Shown piece by piece: positions 49,701-61,574 of a stretch of DNA of 64,000 nt. The stretch comes from Tetranychus cinnabarinus (taxonomy: Eukaryota > Arthropoda > Arachnida > Trombidiformes > Tetranychidae), in the NCBI GenBank assembly GCA_022266195.1, contig WHVY01000010.1, positions 74,501-138,500 of the forward strand, read 5' to 3'. The notes beneath the pieces were generated by a model, which was not told where the DNA came from, ran no database searches, and saw only the letters and a program-made list of their open reading frames with translations. Numbering within the stretch: position 1 is the first letter of the stretch; every line of letters starts with the position of its first letter. A program made the translations under genes and the position numbers.

Positions 49701-52700
49701 TCATCATCTCCAGATTGTTGAGCTGCTTTTTAATCCATGATTCCTGTTGTTTGATGAGTTTATAACCTACAATTGCGACTCTTTCATTTAATCATTTCTA
49801 ATTGTCCAAAAATTATCCAAATTGTTGTCCTTAATTTTATTTCTTAGTCTTGTGAATACTCTAAAACGTTTCTCATTTCAACCTTTATCTAGCTTTTACA
49901 ATCCATTGGTCAATGGAAATGGAAGAAATCTTTTGAAATCAATTCCATTTGAAGTTTCATTCTGTTGTCTCAAAGTTGTTACTTGGCTCATGTGTCCTCT
50001 CATTATCATCATGACCATCATCATGGTGATATTGATCACTCCAACAGGGAAAGGTTAAGTTGAAATAATGGGTTTTTATCTCAAAGACAATTTAAATTGA
50101 TCGATCAATCGACTTTCCCTTTCATCTTAACCTGATCTTGATATTGTTTCACGATTCACAGCATTCTTAATGTTACTTTGTTGTTACCTTTTCCTTCCCT
50201 GTTTACTGTTTCCTATTAAATCAAATTGATGTTTACCTTTTGTTTCAACCCTCATTGATAGGTGAAGGAAAACAAAATTGAAAATAAATAATGAAAAATT
50301 GACGAAAAAAATTTCAAATTCTAAGCAATTGATCAGTTCTTGTAATAATTTCAATATTGACTTGAACAATTATTGTTACAGTTTCAAAAGCACCAATATT
50401 ACCTGTAAGGGATGAAAATGATTGTGTTTGTTGATCGTTTCCAAGACACACTCACTTTGTTTATTCACATTCAAGTGTCTTTACCTTTCTGTGTGTCCTT
50501 TTTTGTCTAAATCATCATAATTTTGACATTGATAGTTAATTATTATTATGCAATTGAATGATTTTCATGTTTGTTGATTGTTGAAAGACCAGGTTCATTA
50601 TTTGGAGCTATCTGAAGTTTCTTCCTAGAACTGTTAATAACCTTGAGTGTTATTTTAATGGTAGGCTGAACATGAGCTTTTTATACTCAGCACTTTCAGA
50701 TTACATTTATCTGTGAATACTTCCTACTCAGGGCAAAAAAGCAAAATTCAATAGCTTAATGTTTCATAGTGATAAGCCCATTGAACTATCCCATTGGAGT
50801 TGAGGATAAAAAACAATGTAAACAGTCAAATGTAAAATGCAATAAAAATCCCGAGAAGAGTCAAGATTTGAATTGAATATTTGATTTTTGTTGACTTTTT
50901 TCAATGAATTGTCCGGAAATACAATTAGGCCATTACATTTGAGGATATCCTGGTTCATTTTTATATAAACATTACCATTTTAGATTATATTTTAATTGAA
51001 TTAACTCCTTGACATTTACTTAATCATCAACATAATCTACTGAATATTTGCTTTTTATTTCAATGTAAATCTCAATGTATTCAATATGGAAATCAATATT
51101 TACTTAAATTCACTCAACATTTCAACCGTTTTTAAGCTTCTCTTTGATTTTTATTAACGGTTATTTAAATTATTAAGGATTATTTACACTTTAAGATTTA
51201 ACAATATTATTAGTTAATTGTTGCTATTATTGAATCTTTCGATATTTGCTTCACATTTAATTTCACTTTTGCTTTTTGTTTTCCTGTATTTTCAGTGAAC
51301 AACCAAAATCAAAGTGTTACACCAAAATTGATTCTTGGAACGATGAAATTAATGTATCATTAACACGATAAATCGTGATTGTTTTTAGCTAAATTATCAT
51401 CAATTAGTGATCATCTTCCGTTGATTGTATCATCAAGATAACACTTTAAAATCGACTTTCTTTTAATAATATTTTCAAATCTCCATTTGAAGGTTATCGA
51501 CTTATTGTATTCATTGTTTGCTGATTTGTGTTTATTTGCGTTTTTTTGACGATTAGTTTTTTCTTGTATTTTGCTTTTACTGTTGTTTGTGAATATCATT
51601 TTGCCCGTAAGGTTAGTTTTATTTCAAGATGAGAGCGATTCTGATAAATCAACTTCTCCTCCAGGGATCCCCTGAAAATTGAATTGAAAGCAAATTAAAT
51701 TAACGGTCTTGACTATTGATGATGAGGGTGAAAGGAACGATTGACTTTTTGAACAAAATTAAAATTAAAGAAAAAAAATGGTTAATATTTCGATTAAATT
51801 GGAAAAATCAAAAGAAATAAGTCAAATTTATTATCATCATCATTACTTTCATAAAACGCAGTAGATTTCAAATCTCTATTATCATTATGGATGAATTTGA
51901 TTTAATATGTTCTGAATGGTAACTCAATTTGATGTTAAATCAGCCAGTAAACAGTTTTAATCAGAACCATTAAATGACAACATTTTTAACCTAACCTTTA
52001 CACTTTTCTCAACATTCCAATAACTTTTTTGGTGACAACTTTTTTTAATCAAATAATAATGAATTGGTTTGACACACGCTCCATTGAACTATCAAACATT
52101 TTGATTTTCATCCTTCTTGACTGTTATATTATCAGATACAAATCTTCATCAACACATTGATCAGCTGCAGAAGAGATGACATTAAAATATTATCAAAAAA
52201 GGGAATAACCTGAAATTTCAGCTTTCAATGAGATATTTATCATTTGAACGCCTAAGAATAAAAAATAATACCTGATCAATTGATGGTGAAAATTTTATTT
52301 TTGTATGTATTCAGCTATTTTTAGATGTTATTAAGGTTTGCTTACTCAAAATGTTTTCCGTGTAAATTAACAATTGAAAGCTTCTGAGAAGTTAATGTGC
52401 TTTATCAGTTGGTTGTTTAATAATTTTATATTTTTCCTGAATATAATTTGTTAACTGCTTAACCAAATCTTTTAAATACATTATTTTACTCTAGAATTGG
52501 CTAATTGGTGTGAAAATAAAGCAATTTTTTCCTATTGATATACTTAACTTGATTTCATTTTTCAAGTTGATCCCTTGTGAACAATTGAAATGTAAAAAAG
52601 TGAATAAATCGTGCAAAAAACAGCTTCTATGTAATACAGACTGGATTAAATTCAAAATTGATTTTAGATATTCATGCCTTTTTTAGATGAAATCATGATA

Positions 52701-55700
52701 GTCACGATTCTTTACGATTCTGATCAGATTAACCTAAATGCTTGATAAACTTTAATAGAAATGATAATTGTTAAAACGATGGTTACTTTTTGTTGCTTTT
52801 CTTGGTGAATCTTTAAAACAAAACACTGTTGAACGAATTTTTAATTTCTTTCCTTTTTTGTTTGTGTTTAATTTTAGACCTGGCCGTACGGGTGTTGGAG
52901 CAACTGGACGTGGAGTCCTCTCAATGTCGGCGCTCAGTTATGGTGTAATTCGTGTTGACCAGGCCAATAGTTTAACCTCTTTAACCTTACAGGATTGTGG
53001 ACATATCTTACCCGAAGCAACAGCTGCGGTTGTTAAATTGAATGGATCACCCTATTTATGTAAAACAGATGAAGTCGGTGAAATTTGTATTAGCACAACA
53101 GCCACTGGATCGTGTTATTGGGGCCTCCAAGGATTAACAAATAACATATTTAAGATGCAACCACTCAATTCAGATGGTTCAGTCTATTCCGAGAGTCAAA
53201 CCTTTGTTCGTACAGGACTCATTGGGTTTATGGGACCTGGAGCTCTTGTCTTTGTTTGCGGTACTCGTGATGGTTTAATGCAAGTTTCAGGTAGAAAGCA
53301 CAATACAGATGACATTATTGCTACAGTTCTTGCAGTTGAACCAATGAAATTTGTGTACCGAGGTAGAATCGCTGTTTTCTCAATCAAAGTACTTCGTGAT
53401 GATCGTATCTGTGTTATTGCTGAACAAAGGCCCGATTGTACCGAAGAGGAAAGTTTCCAATGGATGAGTCGAGTTTTACAAGCAGTTGACTCTATTCATC
53501 AAGTAGGAATTTACTGTCTATCATTGGTTCCACCCAATGCTTTACCCAAAACCCCATTAGGAGGCATTCACCTTCCTGAGGTTAAACGTCGATTCCTCGA
53601 GGGAAGCCTACATCCAGCCAATGTTCTGATGTGTCCACACACTTGTGTAACCAATTTACCCAAACCAAGGGAGGTTCATCTTGAAATTGGCCCTGCTTCA
53701 GTTATGGTGGGCAATATTGTCCAAGGAAATAGGCTTGCAGTTGCTCAAGGCCGGGAACTTGGATCCAATGCAGATGAACCCATGTCTATGGGTGAAAATG
53801 ATTTTACCCGGAAATATCAATTTATTAGTGAAATATTAAAATGGAGAGCAGTGACCACACCCGATCACAATATGTATACTCTTTTAAATAATAAAGGATG
53901 TGAGGCAAGTTCAGTTACCTGTTTAGGATTACATAAGAGAGCTGAAAGAGTTGCCTCTCTTTTACTTGAACGCGGTAAACTAAACACTGGTGACCATGTT
54001 GCACTCATCTATCCACCTGGTATTGATCTCATTTGTGCATTTTATGGTTGCCTGTACATCGGTGTTGTTCCAGTTACCATTCGACCTCCTCATCCTCAAA
54101 ACCTTCAAACAACTTTACCCACGGTGCGAATGATTGTGGACGTTTCTAAATCAGCCATTATCTTATCCACCGGACCTGTTATTAAATTGCTCAAATCCAA
54201 GGAAGCCTCAAATGTTGTAGATATGAAATCATGGCCACTTATCATAGACACTGATGATTTACCCAAGAAAAAGTTAACCTCAATCTATCGAGCACCAACA
54301 CCTGAAATGATTGCTTATCTTGATTTTTCTGTTAGCACAACCGGCATGTTGGCTGGTATCAAGATGTCTCATGCTGCTGCCACAAGTCTTTGTCGCTCTC
54401 TTAAATTAGCCTGTGAACTTTATCCTTCAAGGCACATTGCTCTTTGTCTAGATCCTTATTGCGGCCTTGGTTTTGTCCTTTGGGCTCTTAATTCAGTCTA
54501 TTCGGGACATCATTCTATTCTCATTCCACCTTCTGAAGTTGAAGTCAATCCTGCTCTCTGGTTAACAGCTGTTAGCATGTATAAAATACGTGATACATTT
54601 TGCTCCTATGGAGTCATGGAGCTTTGTACCAAAGGCTTAGGAACCGGAATCAATGCACTCAAGGCATGGATAAAATACTTTTCAAAAAACAAAGCAAAGC
54701 AAAGTTTAAACAATAGATTAGCTTGAGATTTGTCGGCAAAGACAAAGAAACCGCTAAACAAAACAATTGTACTTTGTCACCTTATCGTAAATTTGGGTGA
54801 TATTCTGGTCAAATTTTTAGTAAGACCATCTAACCTAATTAGTTTACTCAATTAGTAGAGAAGATTAACAAAAAGAGAAGAAAATAATTGAATTTCAACT
54901 AAAAAGTGTGATGACTAGGGAAAGCCAAACACATTGAAGTCTTGATTAGTTATGTGACGGTATTTTGGGTTCAACTAATAGCGGGAATCATTGCCATCAT
55001 CCTATTGAGTTAATAAGTGTATAACCAAAAGGAGGCAGCAAAAATTTGCTCTCGTCCCTGCGGCTAATTAACAGATCGCTGACCTTCATAACCTTAATCT
55101 TGGCTCAATGATTCATCACTACCATCATTTTCATCTCTCCATCATCATCTTTACCACCACACAGTTATTCACTTGAGAAATGTATTCAAACTATTACTTT
55201 TTTCCGTGCAAAAGCAGGGATGTTGTAGATCCAGATGATAATGATGGTGATGATGATAGTGATATAAATGACGAACAAAATTGAGAAAAAAGAATGGCCA
55301 AGTTTTAGAAGAAATTTTGACTGACTCTAATCAATTGAAGAACTTTCCTTGATTGTCAATCTTATTATTAATTCCTATCAATAGCTTTGAAATGCATTCT
55401 TTAAACTCTTTCCTTATCCTCAATATCATCCATTATCAATTCATTTAAGGTTATGCTTCATTAATAGTTGGCAAGTGAATCTTTTTCAAAACAATTCTGC
55501 ATTTTGATATTATAGTTTATAAATTGATGTTTTTTTGTATTTCAAATCAAATGTTACATCAATTTAGATTGACACTTTGTCCTGGTTAATTGCCAAAAAT
55601 GTATCTCTGACAATAGTTTAAACATGATGAGTTTAAAGTCTATATTTGACTTAGGGTGTTTAAAGGTAAAAGAAAATAGATTTAAGGATTGATGATGGCA

Positions 55701-57112
55701 AGATAAATTATCATCTTCTATTTATACTTTCCATGATCGAATGTGTTAGACCTTGAGACTAAACCTTCTTCCCACCTTTTCTGTTTCTCTTCGATTCAAG
55801 AAGAAGATGATAATCATGATGATAATGATAATGATTTAAACTTTGCTTTGCTTCCGGGTCTTTGTTCAATTGATTTATGTTACAATTTTAACATTAACAT
55901 TTACTTTTTTTTTCTCTCCTCATAATTTCCTGATCAACAGCAAAGAGGCGTTAATCTTGCTTGTGTCAGAACCTGTGTAATTGTGGCCGAAGAGCGACCT
56001 CGAGTCTCATTAACCAATTCATTTTCCAAGTTATTCTCATCCCTTGGTCTTTCTCCTAGAGCGGTTAGCACCAGTTTTGGGTGTCGTGTTAATGTTGCCC
56101 TTTGTCTTCAAGGAGCTTCAAGTCCAGATCCAACAACTGTTTACGTTGACATGAGAGCTCTTCGTAATGATAGGGTTACTCTTGTTGAACGTGGTGCTCC
56201 TCATAGTCTGTGTCTCATGGAATCAGGTAAATTATTACCTGGAGTCAAGGTAATCATTGCCAATCCGGAGACTCGGGGTCATTGTGGGGACACCAATTTA
56301 GGTGAAATATGGGTACAAGCACCGCACAATGCAAGTGGCTATTTCACTGTATATGGAGAAGATGGACTGCAAAATGATCATTTCAATGCTCGTCTTACAA
56401 CTGGTGATACATCACAAGTTTATGCAAGAACGGGTTATTTGGGATTCTTAAGGCGAACTGAATCTGTTCAAGCTGATGGAGGTTAGAATCACACATTGAC
56501 TTTTCAAAACTAACCTTACTGTTTTAGTAATTTTAGTTACCCCTTAAATATCAATGTTAATCTTGATTTATGTATTTATTTATTTACTAATGTATTTTAT
56601 TTATTTATTTATTCATTTTCAGAACTTCATGATGCCATATTTGTAGTTGGAGCTTTGGATGAAACGATAATGTTACGTGGGATGAGATATCATCCAATTG
56701 ATATTGAAAATAGTGTTTTACGGTGTCATAAAAAGATTGCTGAATGGTAAGTTAATTGTTTATCTTTTTTTTCTGTTTCTATCATTACCAGGATTCTGTT
56801 ATAATCTGGAAAATTCACGTTTAGCTTAACTAATAATATGCTCTCTTTTCCTATCTCAGTGCAATTTTTACTTGGACAAATCTTTTAGTTGTTGTCGTTG
56901 AATTGGATGGTAATGAAAATGAAGCCCTAGATCTGGTACCTTTAGTGACCAATGTCGTCCTGGAAGAGCACCAAATGATTGTTGGAGTCGTTGTCGTTGT
57001 CGATCCAGGAGTAGTACCAATAAACAGTCGTGGAGAGAAGCAAAGGATGCACCTTCGAGATGGTTTCCTTGCCGATCAATTAGACCCTATTTATGTTGCT
57101 TACAATATGTGA
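37776..57112 (+). CDS. DIP2: DIP2 (disco-interacting protein 2), five coding exons
   Basis: Exons 37776-40531, 52878-54663, 55941-56481, 56623-56746 and 56860-57112 join in phase to about 1,819 residues ending in VAYNM. The N-terminal DMAP1-binding domain is clear (VREKLAELDLELSEGDITQK). Two adenylate-forming (AMP-binding-like) domains follow, as in all DIP2 proteins; they are tied to acyl-CoA/lipid metabolism and, in flies and mammals, neuronal wiring. The last exons are very conserved (RTCVIVAEERPR, AVSTSFGCRV, RGMRYHPIDIE, NSRGEKQRMHLRDGFLADQ). The protein is longer than the usual 1,550 or so because exon 1 carries low-complexity Ser/Pro/Gln stretches and a poly-Asn run near residues 350-372. 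The start is probably the Met at 37827 (MTDNCLDINQLP), which matches the family N-terminus; 37776 and 37800 are also open. Intron 1 is 12.3 kb and hosts an antisense transporter gene. Intron 2 seems to use a GC donor (AAG/GCATGG at 54664). Confidence 0.93.
40532..46613. other. DIP2 intron 1, left part, no gene seen
   Basis: AT-rich intron sequence between DIP2 exon 1 and the nested transporter. Short open frames (40925-41161, 44245-44472, 44570-44761) show no domain or splice support. A CT-repeat tract lies at about 44522-44538. Confidence 0.5.
46614..48372 (-). CDS. SLC46-type major facilitator transporter, nested in DIP2 intron
   Basis: Three exons (minus strand): 48372-47961, 47907-47755, 47635-46614. 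They join in phase to 528 residues plus TAA. The protein is a multi-span membrane carrier with repeated hydrophobic segments (for example IITTIPTIFTSLIMGYWIDA, YVGVYIFSSLGAVLATIWAF, LVMIFFTLGAIVGPPLFIY). A long charged central loop (DSDQTVDQQTVEKLD to KEKEEKVGFKQ) separates the two halves, as in MFS proteins. The sequence before the first loop (LIMGYWIDAYPNHLRY) fits the MFS D-x-x-G/R-R type motif. Length, layout and N-glycosylation-like sites in the first outer loop fit SLC46 (proton-coupled folate transporter-like). Arthropods carry many SLC46 paralogues, so the substrate cannot be called. The gene lies wholly inside DIP2 intron 1 on the opposite strand, so the two transcripts would overlap in antisense. 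Confidence 0.82.
48373..52877. other. DIP2 intron 1, right part, no gene seen
   Basis: Holds the upstream region of the nested transporter, then AT-rich intron. It contains GA/AAG-rich tracts around 49385-49510. The open frame at 49822-50058 is hydrophobic but has no family resemblance or splice context. Confidence 0.45.
54664..55940 (+). other. DIP2: DIP2 intron 2 with GC-AG boundaries
   Basis: Family alignment requires the frame to run through LCTKGLGTGINALK and continue with QRGVNLACVRTCVIVAEERPR. Between these, the only break that keeps the frame is after AAG at 54663, giving a GC donor (GCATGG). The acceptor at 55936-55940 (AACAG) is ordinary. The only GT shortly downstream (AAA/GTTTAAAC) gives a frame that stops at once in the next exon. 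Confidence 0.75.
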
Positions 57113-58444
57113 TTCTTATCTATCTTAGCTATTCACTTTCTAAATCCTATTCATTTCATTCTCCTTTTTAATCATCCCAAATCCTCGCCAATTTTCATTT
57201 CCATTTATTCATTGACGCTTATCACATTCTCACCATGGTTTGCTCATGTTTCAAAAAGTGAACCTTTTCTTAGTTAACATGACATCTTATGTCAGCAAGA
57301 ACAAAAAAATCAGTATCATTTTTCGTTAACCCTTTTATTGATCCCACAATTTGTTGATAACAGCAAAATTTTGTCATTACATTTTCAACATTTTATTCAT
57401 TTTTTCACTCAATCCTCCACCAAACATGATAAAAGAGACAACAAAGGCCATTGACAGGATAAACCTTTCCTACTACTTCACCATCATCACTGTTGATCAT
57501 CATCCATACACCACCTTTTTAATTAAACAAGCATCGATAAAAATTAACCATTATATTCAGCTGACTGTTATTTTCAGTTGTTTGATATTATTGTTCCAAA
57601 TTGCTTCATTTACTGAAAATAATTGCAGTTCCATTGTTTTTTAGTTATGTATTTGCTGCTTTTTTTTCTTGTCTCGAGCAATTTTTATTTAGCTAAACAT
57701 GAAAAGCTCAATACAAAACAACTAACAAGTTGTTTTCAACAGTTGAGGTTGAATCGATACACAAAAGTAAATCCAATGCACAACATTTTCATTTATACAA
57801 AACAAATTGTCTTCAAGTGCCTAGCTTAAAAAACGTTAACATTAAGGTTATTTGTCAGGTCATTTTCAATGTTTTAACTTTTCTAGGTTTACTTATAAAT
57901 TTGATTTCAGACAAATTAAAAGCCAAAATGATTCTTATTAGTGCGTAGCAAGCTTCAATTTAATTGTTTAGAAGCTTTCATTTCATTTTATTCATAACTA
58001 TTTACAGAAAAAAACTAAACCATTGATCTTGATGGGATCATTTTTCAATAAAATCATCACAATTGCTCCTTTTGTCAGCCAAATTGTAACCCAATATCAC
58101 ATTTCCCGTTAATATCGACATGAAAACATTGACTCTTAGGAAAAACCTTTTCAATCAATACAAAGATCAGTCAATTGAAATGCTCAGTAATTAATGATCT
58201 TGTAAACTCAATCAACTTGTTTATTTACTGTAAACATATTCATTGTAATTTGTGATTCTGATTTTTAAAGATTACATTCCATTTTATCCGAAATGAAAAA
58301 ATGATCAACAAAATGATTTGGTTGTTAATGGTAATCATTTATAGATTGACAATTTTTAGCCCTTTTGACTCTTGTAATAACAACTAAATTCATATCATTG
58401 TTGACATTTTTTTTCTCGTTTCCAAAACTTTAAATGTTCAACAT
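57113..58444. other. DIP2 3' UTR and intergenic
   Basis: AT-rich sequence after the DIP2 stop. AATAAA at 58047-58052 is a candidate poly(A) signal, although 0.9 kb away. The open frames at 57351-57948 overlap each other in different frames and look random. Confidence 0.4.
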
Positions 58445-58830
58445 GATAATCACAATTAATCTAATGATTCATTTAGGTAACCTTGTCTTAACTTATTCTC
58501 AATGGCATCAATTGTGACCATCGATTATCATAATCATCGTTCTCACCTTAATTCCCATAACTTTCCCCTTCTTTCACTTTTCTTTCAATTCTTTTTTAAG
58601 AATCAACCTTTTCATTCTTAAAGTATATTTCAATTGAATACAAAGCAAAAAAAGAGGAAATAATTTAAAATGAATTGAATAAATTCATTAACAGTCATCA
58701 TTTGTAAATCTTTTATATAGCTTTTAATTGAGCTGTATTAATGAAGCTTCAGTTCATTTTAGTGATCATGCAATTTGAACTGAACTTACCATGTTCTTTA
58801 TCATTAAATTGTAAACTTCAAGCAAAACAG
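58445..58830 (+). repeat. Diverged direct repeat, left copy
   Basis: Similar in sequence and order to 61575-61905 on the same strand. Shared blocks include TTGAATAAATTCATTAA, TTTGTAAATCTTTTAT, CAATGGCAT, and TTTGAACTGAACTT or TTGAACTGAACTT near the end. Many substitutions and small indels imply an old duplication or two members of a dispersed family. No coding capacity. Confidence 0.8.
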
Positions 58831-59885
58831 ACTTATTTTTAATCGTAAACGGTTCGGTCGATTCCTAACAAATAGCTCCATTAAAAACGGTTAAATTATT
58901 AAAAAAAATAAATCAGCAAAACCATTGTAAAAACATTTGAAAAGCAAGATCCAAGTGCAATAACTAATGATGAAACTTAATATTAGCTTATATAATATTA
59001 GCGAATAATGTCAGCCAATGATTCTTTGACTTTTGCTTAAAATTTAATCTCAAAGCTCTTACTGAGCAATTTAGGACTTCTCAAGTAGACTTATAGATTG
59101 TGAGATAGCAATGAACAATCGAAACAAATTCAAAGCGGTTTTGAGGTTGAACCTTTGGTCAGTTTCAAGCAAAAAATTTTATTATCTCTAGCTAAGCTAT
59201 CAAAAGGGTAAAATGGAGGCAAAAGTGAATCAAACCTTGAAAATGATCTGAGAATCGCTCGAGAGGAACACGATTCAAAAAGAAAGATTTAGCCTTTGAT
59301 TGTCTCTGCTCATTCAATTTAGTCTGGCAGCTATGAGTTGTTGCAGAAATCGTTAAAAATAACGCTTAAAACATATACTGTTATAATAAATTCATATCTA
59401 CAAGAATGTTCACTACATCTACATGCATATTTAAATATTGAAAAATTAAGATTAAAAACAGCAAACCAACATTCCACAAATGCTTATTGATACATTTTCT
59501 TGGTTTTTTGTTTGTTGATGATCAACTCATGATCAACTGATGATTTATGAAATGAATCACATTGAGGGACGAGTTTCAGCCTTTGTAAATTATCAAAAGG
59601 GCATTTCTGACCAGATCTGGTTTCAACCCGATATGGTTTGTTATGTTTGATACTTTCAAGAGCAAACATTATTGAAAGGCTGATAGTTGAGGCGATTGGA
59701 GGGCCAAGATAAAACGCTTAAGTCAATCTTTTAGCCAAAAGCCATTTTATTGAAACGAGACAAAAATGACAAAGATTTTCATATTCTTATTCATTTTCTT
59801 TTTCTTGTTTTAGTCCAAACATCTTTTCGAACGGCAATTGTTCAGTTTTTTTAAGGTTGACTCGTTTAATAAAGAAAGAAGTTAA
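58831..59885. other. Upstream region of PI-PLC-like gene
   Basis: No gene-like frame is seen (the minus-strand frame at 59484-59669 has no support). It presumably contains the promoter of the phospholipase-like gene at 59886; I cannot identify a TATA box or initiator with confidence. Confidence 0.35.
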
Positions 59886-61073
59886 ATGAGTTCTGTTATG
59901 CTCTTCATTATTATTGTTATCCTTTTCTTAGTCAGTTTAACTTCATCCAAAACTGTTGAGTCAAGTGATTTTTACTATAACCATGATGGAAGGGTTAAAA
60001 GAACCAACATCAATTGGATGTCAACTATTCGTGACTCTGTCCATCTTAACCACTTATCGCTGCCTGGGACACATGACACAATGGCCTTCTATGGTGGACC
60101 TTTTGTTCAAACCCAATCGTTATCATTGGATTCACAATTAAAAATTGGAATACGTGCGTTTGACATTCGCTGTCGCCATATTCATGACACATTTGAGATT
60201 CATCATGGACCAATCAACCAGAAAAGCGATATGGATAAAGTGTTAGACTCGATGATTTCCTTCTTGAAACGATTTCCAAAAGAAGTGTTACTTGTGCGAG
60301 TAAAAGAGGAACATGTACCCAAAGACAATGGTAGGACATTTGAAGAGACGATGAATTACTATTTCAACAAACCATCCTTTCGTAGTTACATATGGAAAGG
60401 TAACTCGACTGTTTTACTTGGTGATGTTCGCGGTAAAATTGTCATTTTTCGCAACTATCCTTCACACCATTTGATTGGGATTCCATGGGATAGCACAGTG
60501 ATTCAGGATGATTATATTGTACCAACAATCTTCTCTGTTAAGATGAAATGGATTAAGGTTGTTAAACATCTGGAACAGGCTCAATCGCTTGCCTATCGAT
60601 CTGATTCTTTTATCGTCAATTTTCTTTCTGGAACATCTATTGGAGTCTATCCAAGCTCGATTGCTAAGCGAATCAACGAATACATAACCAAATGGTTGAC
60701 AGTGTCCCGAGTTGATTTTATCGGTATTATTTATATGGATTTTCCTGGAGAAGGTTTGATCAATAGCATAATAAGGTTAAACTCGGGAATCCGAATAACC
60801 AATGGTTTGGGAGAAAGTGGAAAACGATTGGAATTTTCTTGTAACAATGATGGAGTGAAACACCTTCTGAGTCCAACTGAATCGTATCAATATAAACATA
60901 AAGTGAATGGGTTAAATATGTGTAAATTTTGGGTTGACCAAAGAAAAGTAACTCTTACCTTAAAAACAGGCAATGAAAATATTGTAGTTAATGAGATTGG
61001 ATTTTACCGAGTCCATGACGGTTTCTCTGGTAAACATGAACTTGGACGATGGAGGAATCCTATTGATTCATAA
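59886..61073 (+). CDS. Secreted PI-PLC X-domain protein, bacterial-like, intronless
   Basis: A single-exon frame of 395 residues. It opens with a signal peptide (VMLFIIIVILFLVSLTSS). The X-domain of a phosphatidylinositol-specific phospholipase C follows: NWMSTIRDS, LSLPGTHDTMAFYG (His63 and Asp64 in the first catalytic position), AFDIRCR (95-97), EIHHGP (second catalytic His at 107), VLLVRVKEEH and GDVRGKIVIF. This is the metal-independent bacterial-type layout, which lacks the PH, EF-hand, Y and C2 domains of eukaryotic signalling PLCs. All active-site residues I can identify are kept, so cleavage of phosphatidylinositol or GPI outside the cell is plausible. After about residue 300 an extra C-terminal region of roughly 95 residues begins (RITNGLGESGKRLEF, CKFWV, NEIGFYRVHDG), which bacterial members lack. 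Lack of introns and bacterial-like motifs suggest an old transfer or retro-origin; neither is proven. Confidence 0.87.
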   Translation: MSSVMLFIIIVILFLVSLTSSKTVESSDFYYNHDGRVKRTNINWMSTIRDSVHLNHLSLPGTHDTMAFYGGPFVQTQSLSLDSQLKIGIRAFDIRCRHIHDTFEIHHGPINQKSDMDKVLDSMISFLKRFPKEVLLVRVKEEHVPKDNGRTFEETMNYYFNKPSFRSYIWKGNSTVLLGDVRGKIVIFRNYPSHHLIGIPWDSTVIQDDYIVPTIFSVKMKWIKVVKHLEQAQSLAYRSDSFIVNFLSGTSIGVYPSSIAKRINEYITKWLTVSRVDFIGIIYMDFPGEGLINSIIRLNSGIRITNGLGESGKRLEFSCNNDGVKHLLSPTESYQYKHKVNGLNMCKFWVDQRKVTLTLKTGNENIVVNEIGFYRVHDGFSGKHELGRWRNPIDS

Positions 61074-61574
61074 ATTTGACTAATCATTCCATTGACCATA
61101 TTCACGACTTTCCAGTGGGTTGGAAATACTCTTCGTAAACAAGATCGTCTTCGTCATAAGATCCTTTTCATTTAACCTTCAAAATGTTATTCTTATTTTC
61201 AATATTGAACAATTATTTCACTGAAATATCCAATTTAATGAGACATATAAAAAAACTGAAATTAATATTTAATTATAAAATTATTGAAACGATTGAACGA
61301 GTTTAGTAAATCTTATTATAGAAACCAGTTTTTTACAGTGTAAATAAACAAGAACGATATTCACACAAGAGCAAAACATGAGCTGAAGTTGTTACCATCT
61401 ATCGTTTGCTAAAATAACTGTCGTTCTCTTAGACTATTATTTTTGATAATATTTATTAACAGATCGCAGCTAAGTTATTATAATAAATGACATTTTCTGA
61501 ATAATTGAAATTCAATGCAATAACGATCTCTATTATTTAAAAATTTAACGCTTTTTAAATGCTAAACAATTCAA
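61074..61574. other. 3' flank of PI-PLC-like gene
   Basis: AT-rich non-coding sequence after the stop codon; AATAAA-like strings occur (for example GTAAATAAAC near 61341) but none stands out. Nothing else was recognised. Confidence 0.35.

Noticed and set aside
49822..50058. Hydrophobic 78-residue frame in DIP2 intron 1
   Set aside because: It begins at TTG instead of ATG, shows no family resemblance, and low-complexity AT-rich DNA often encodes such stretches.
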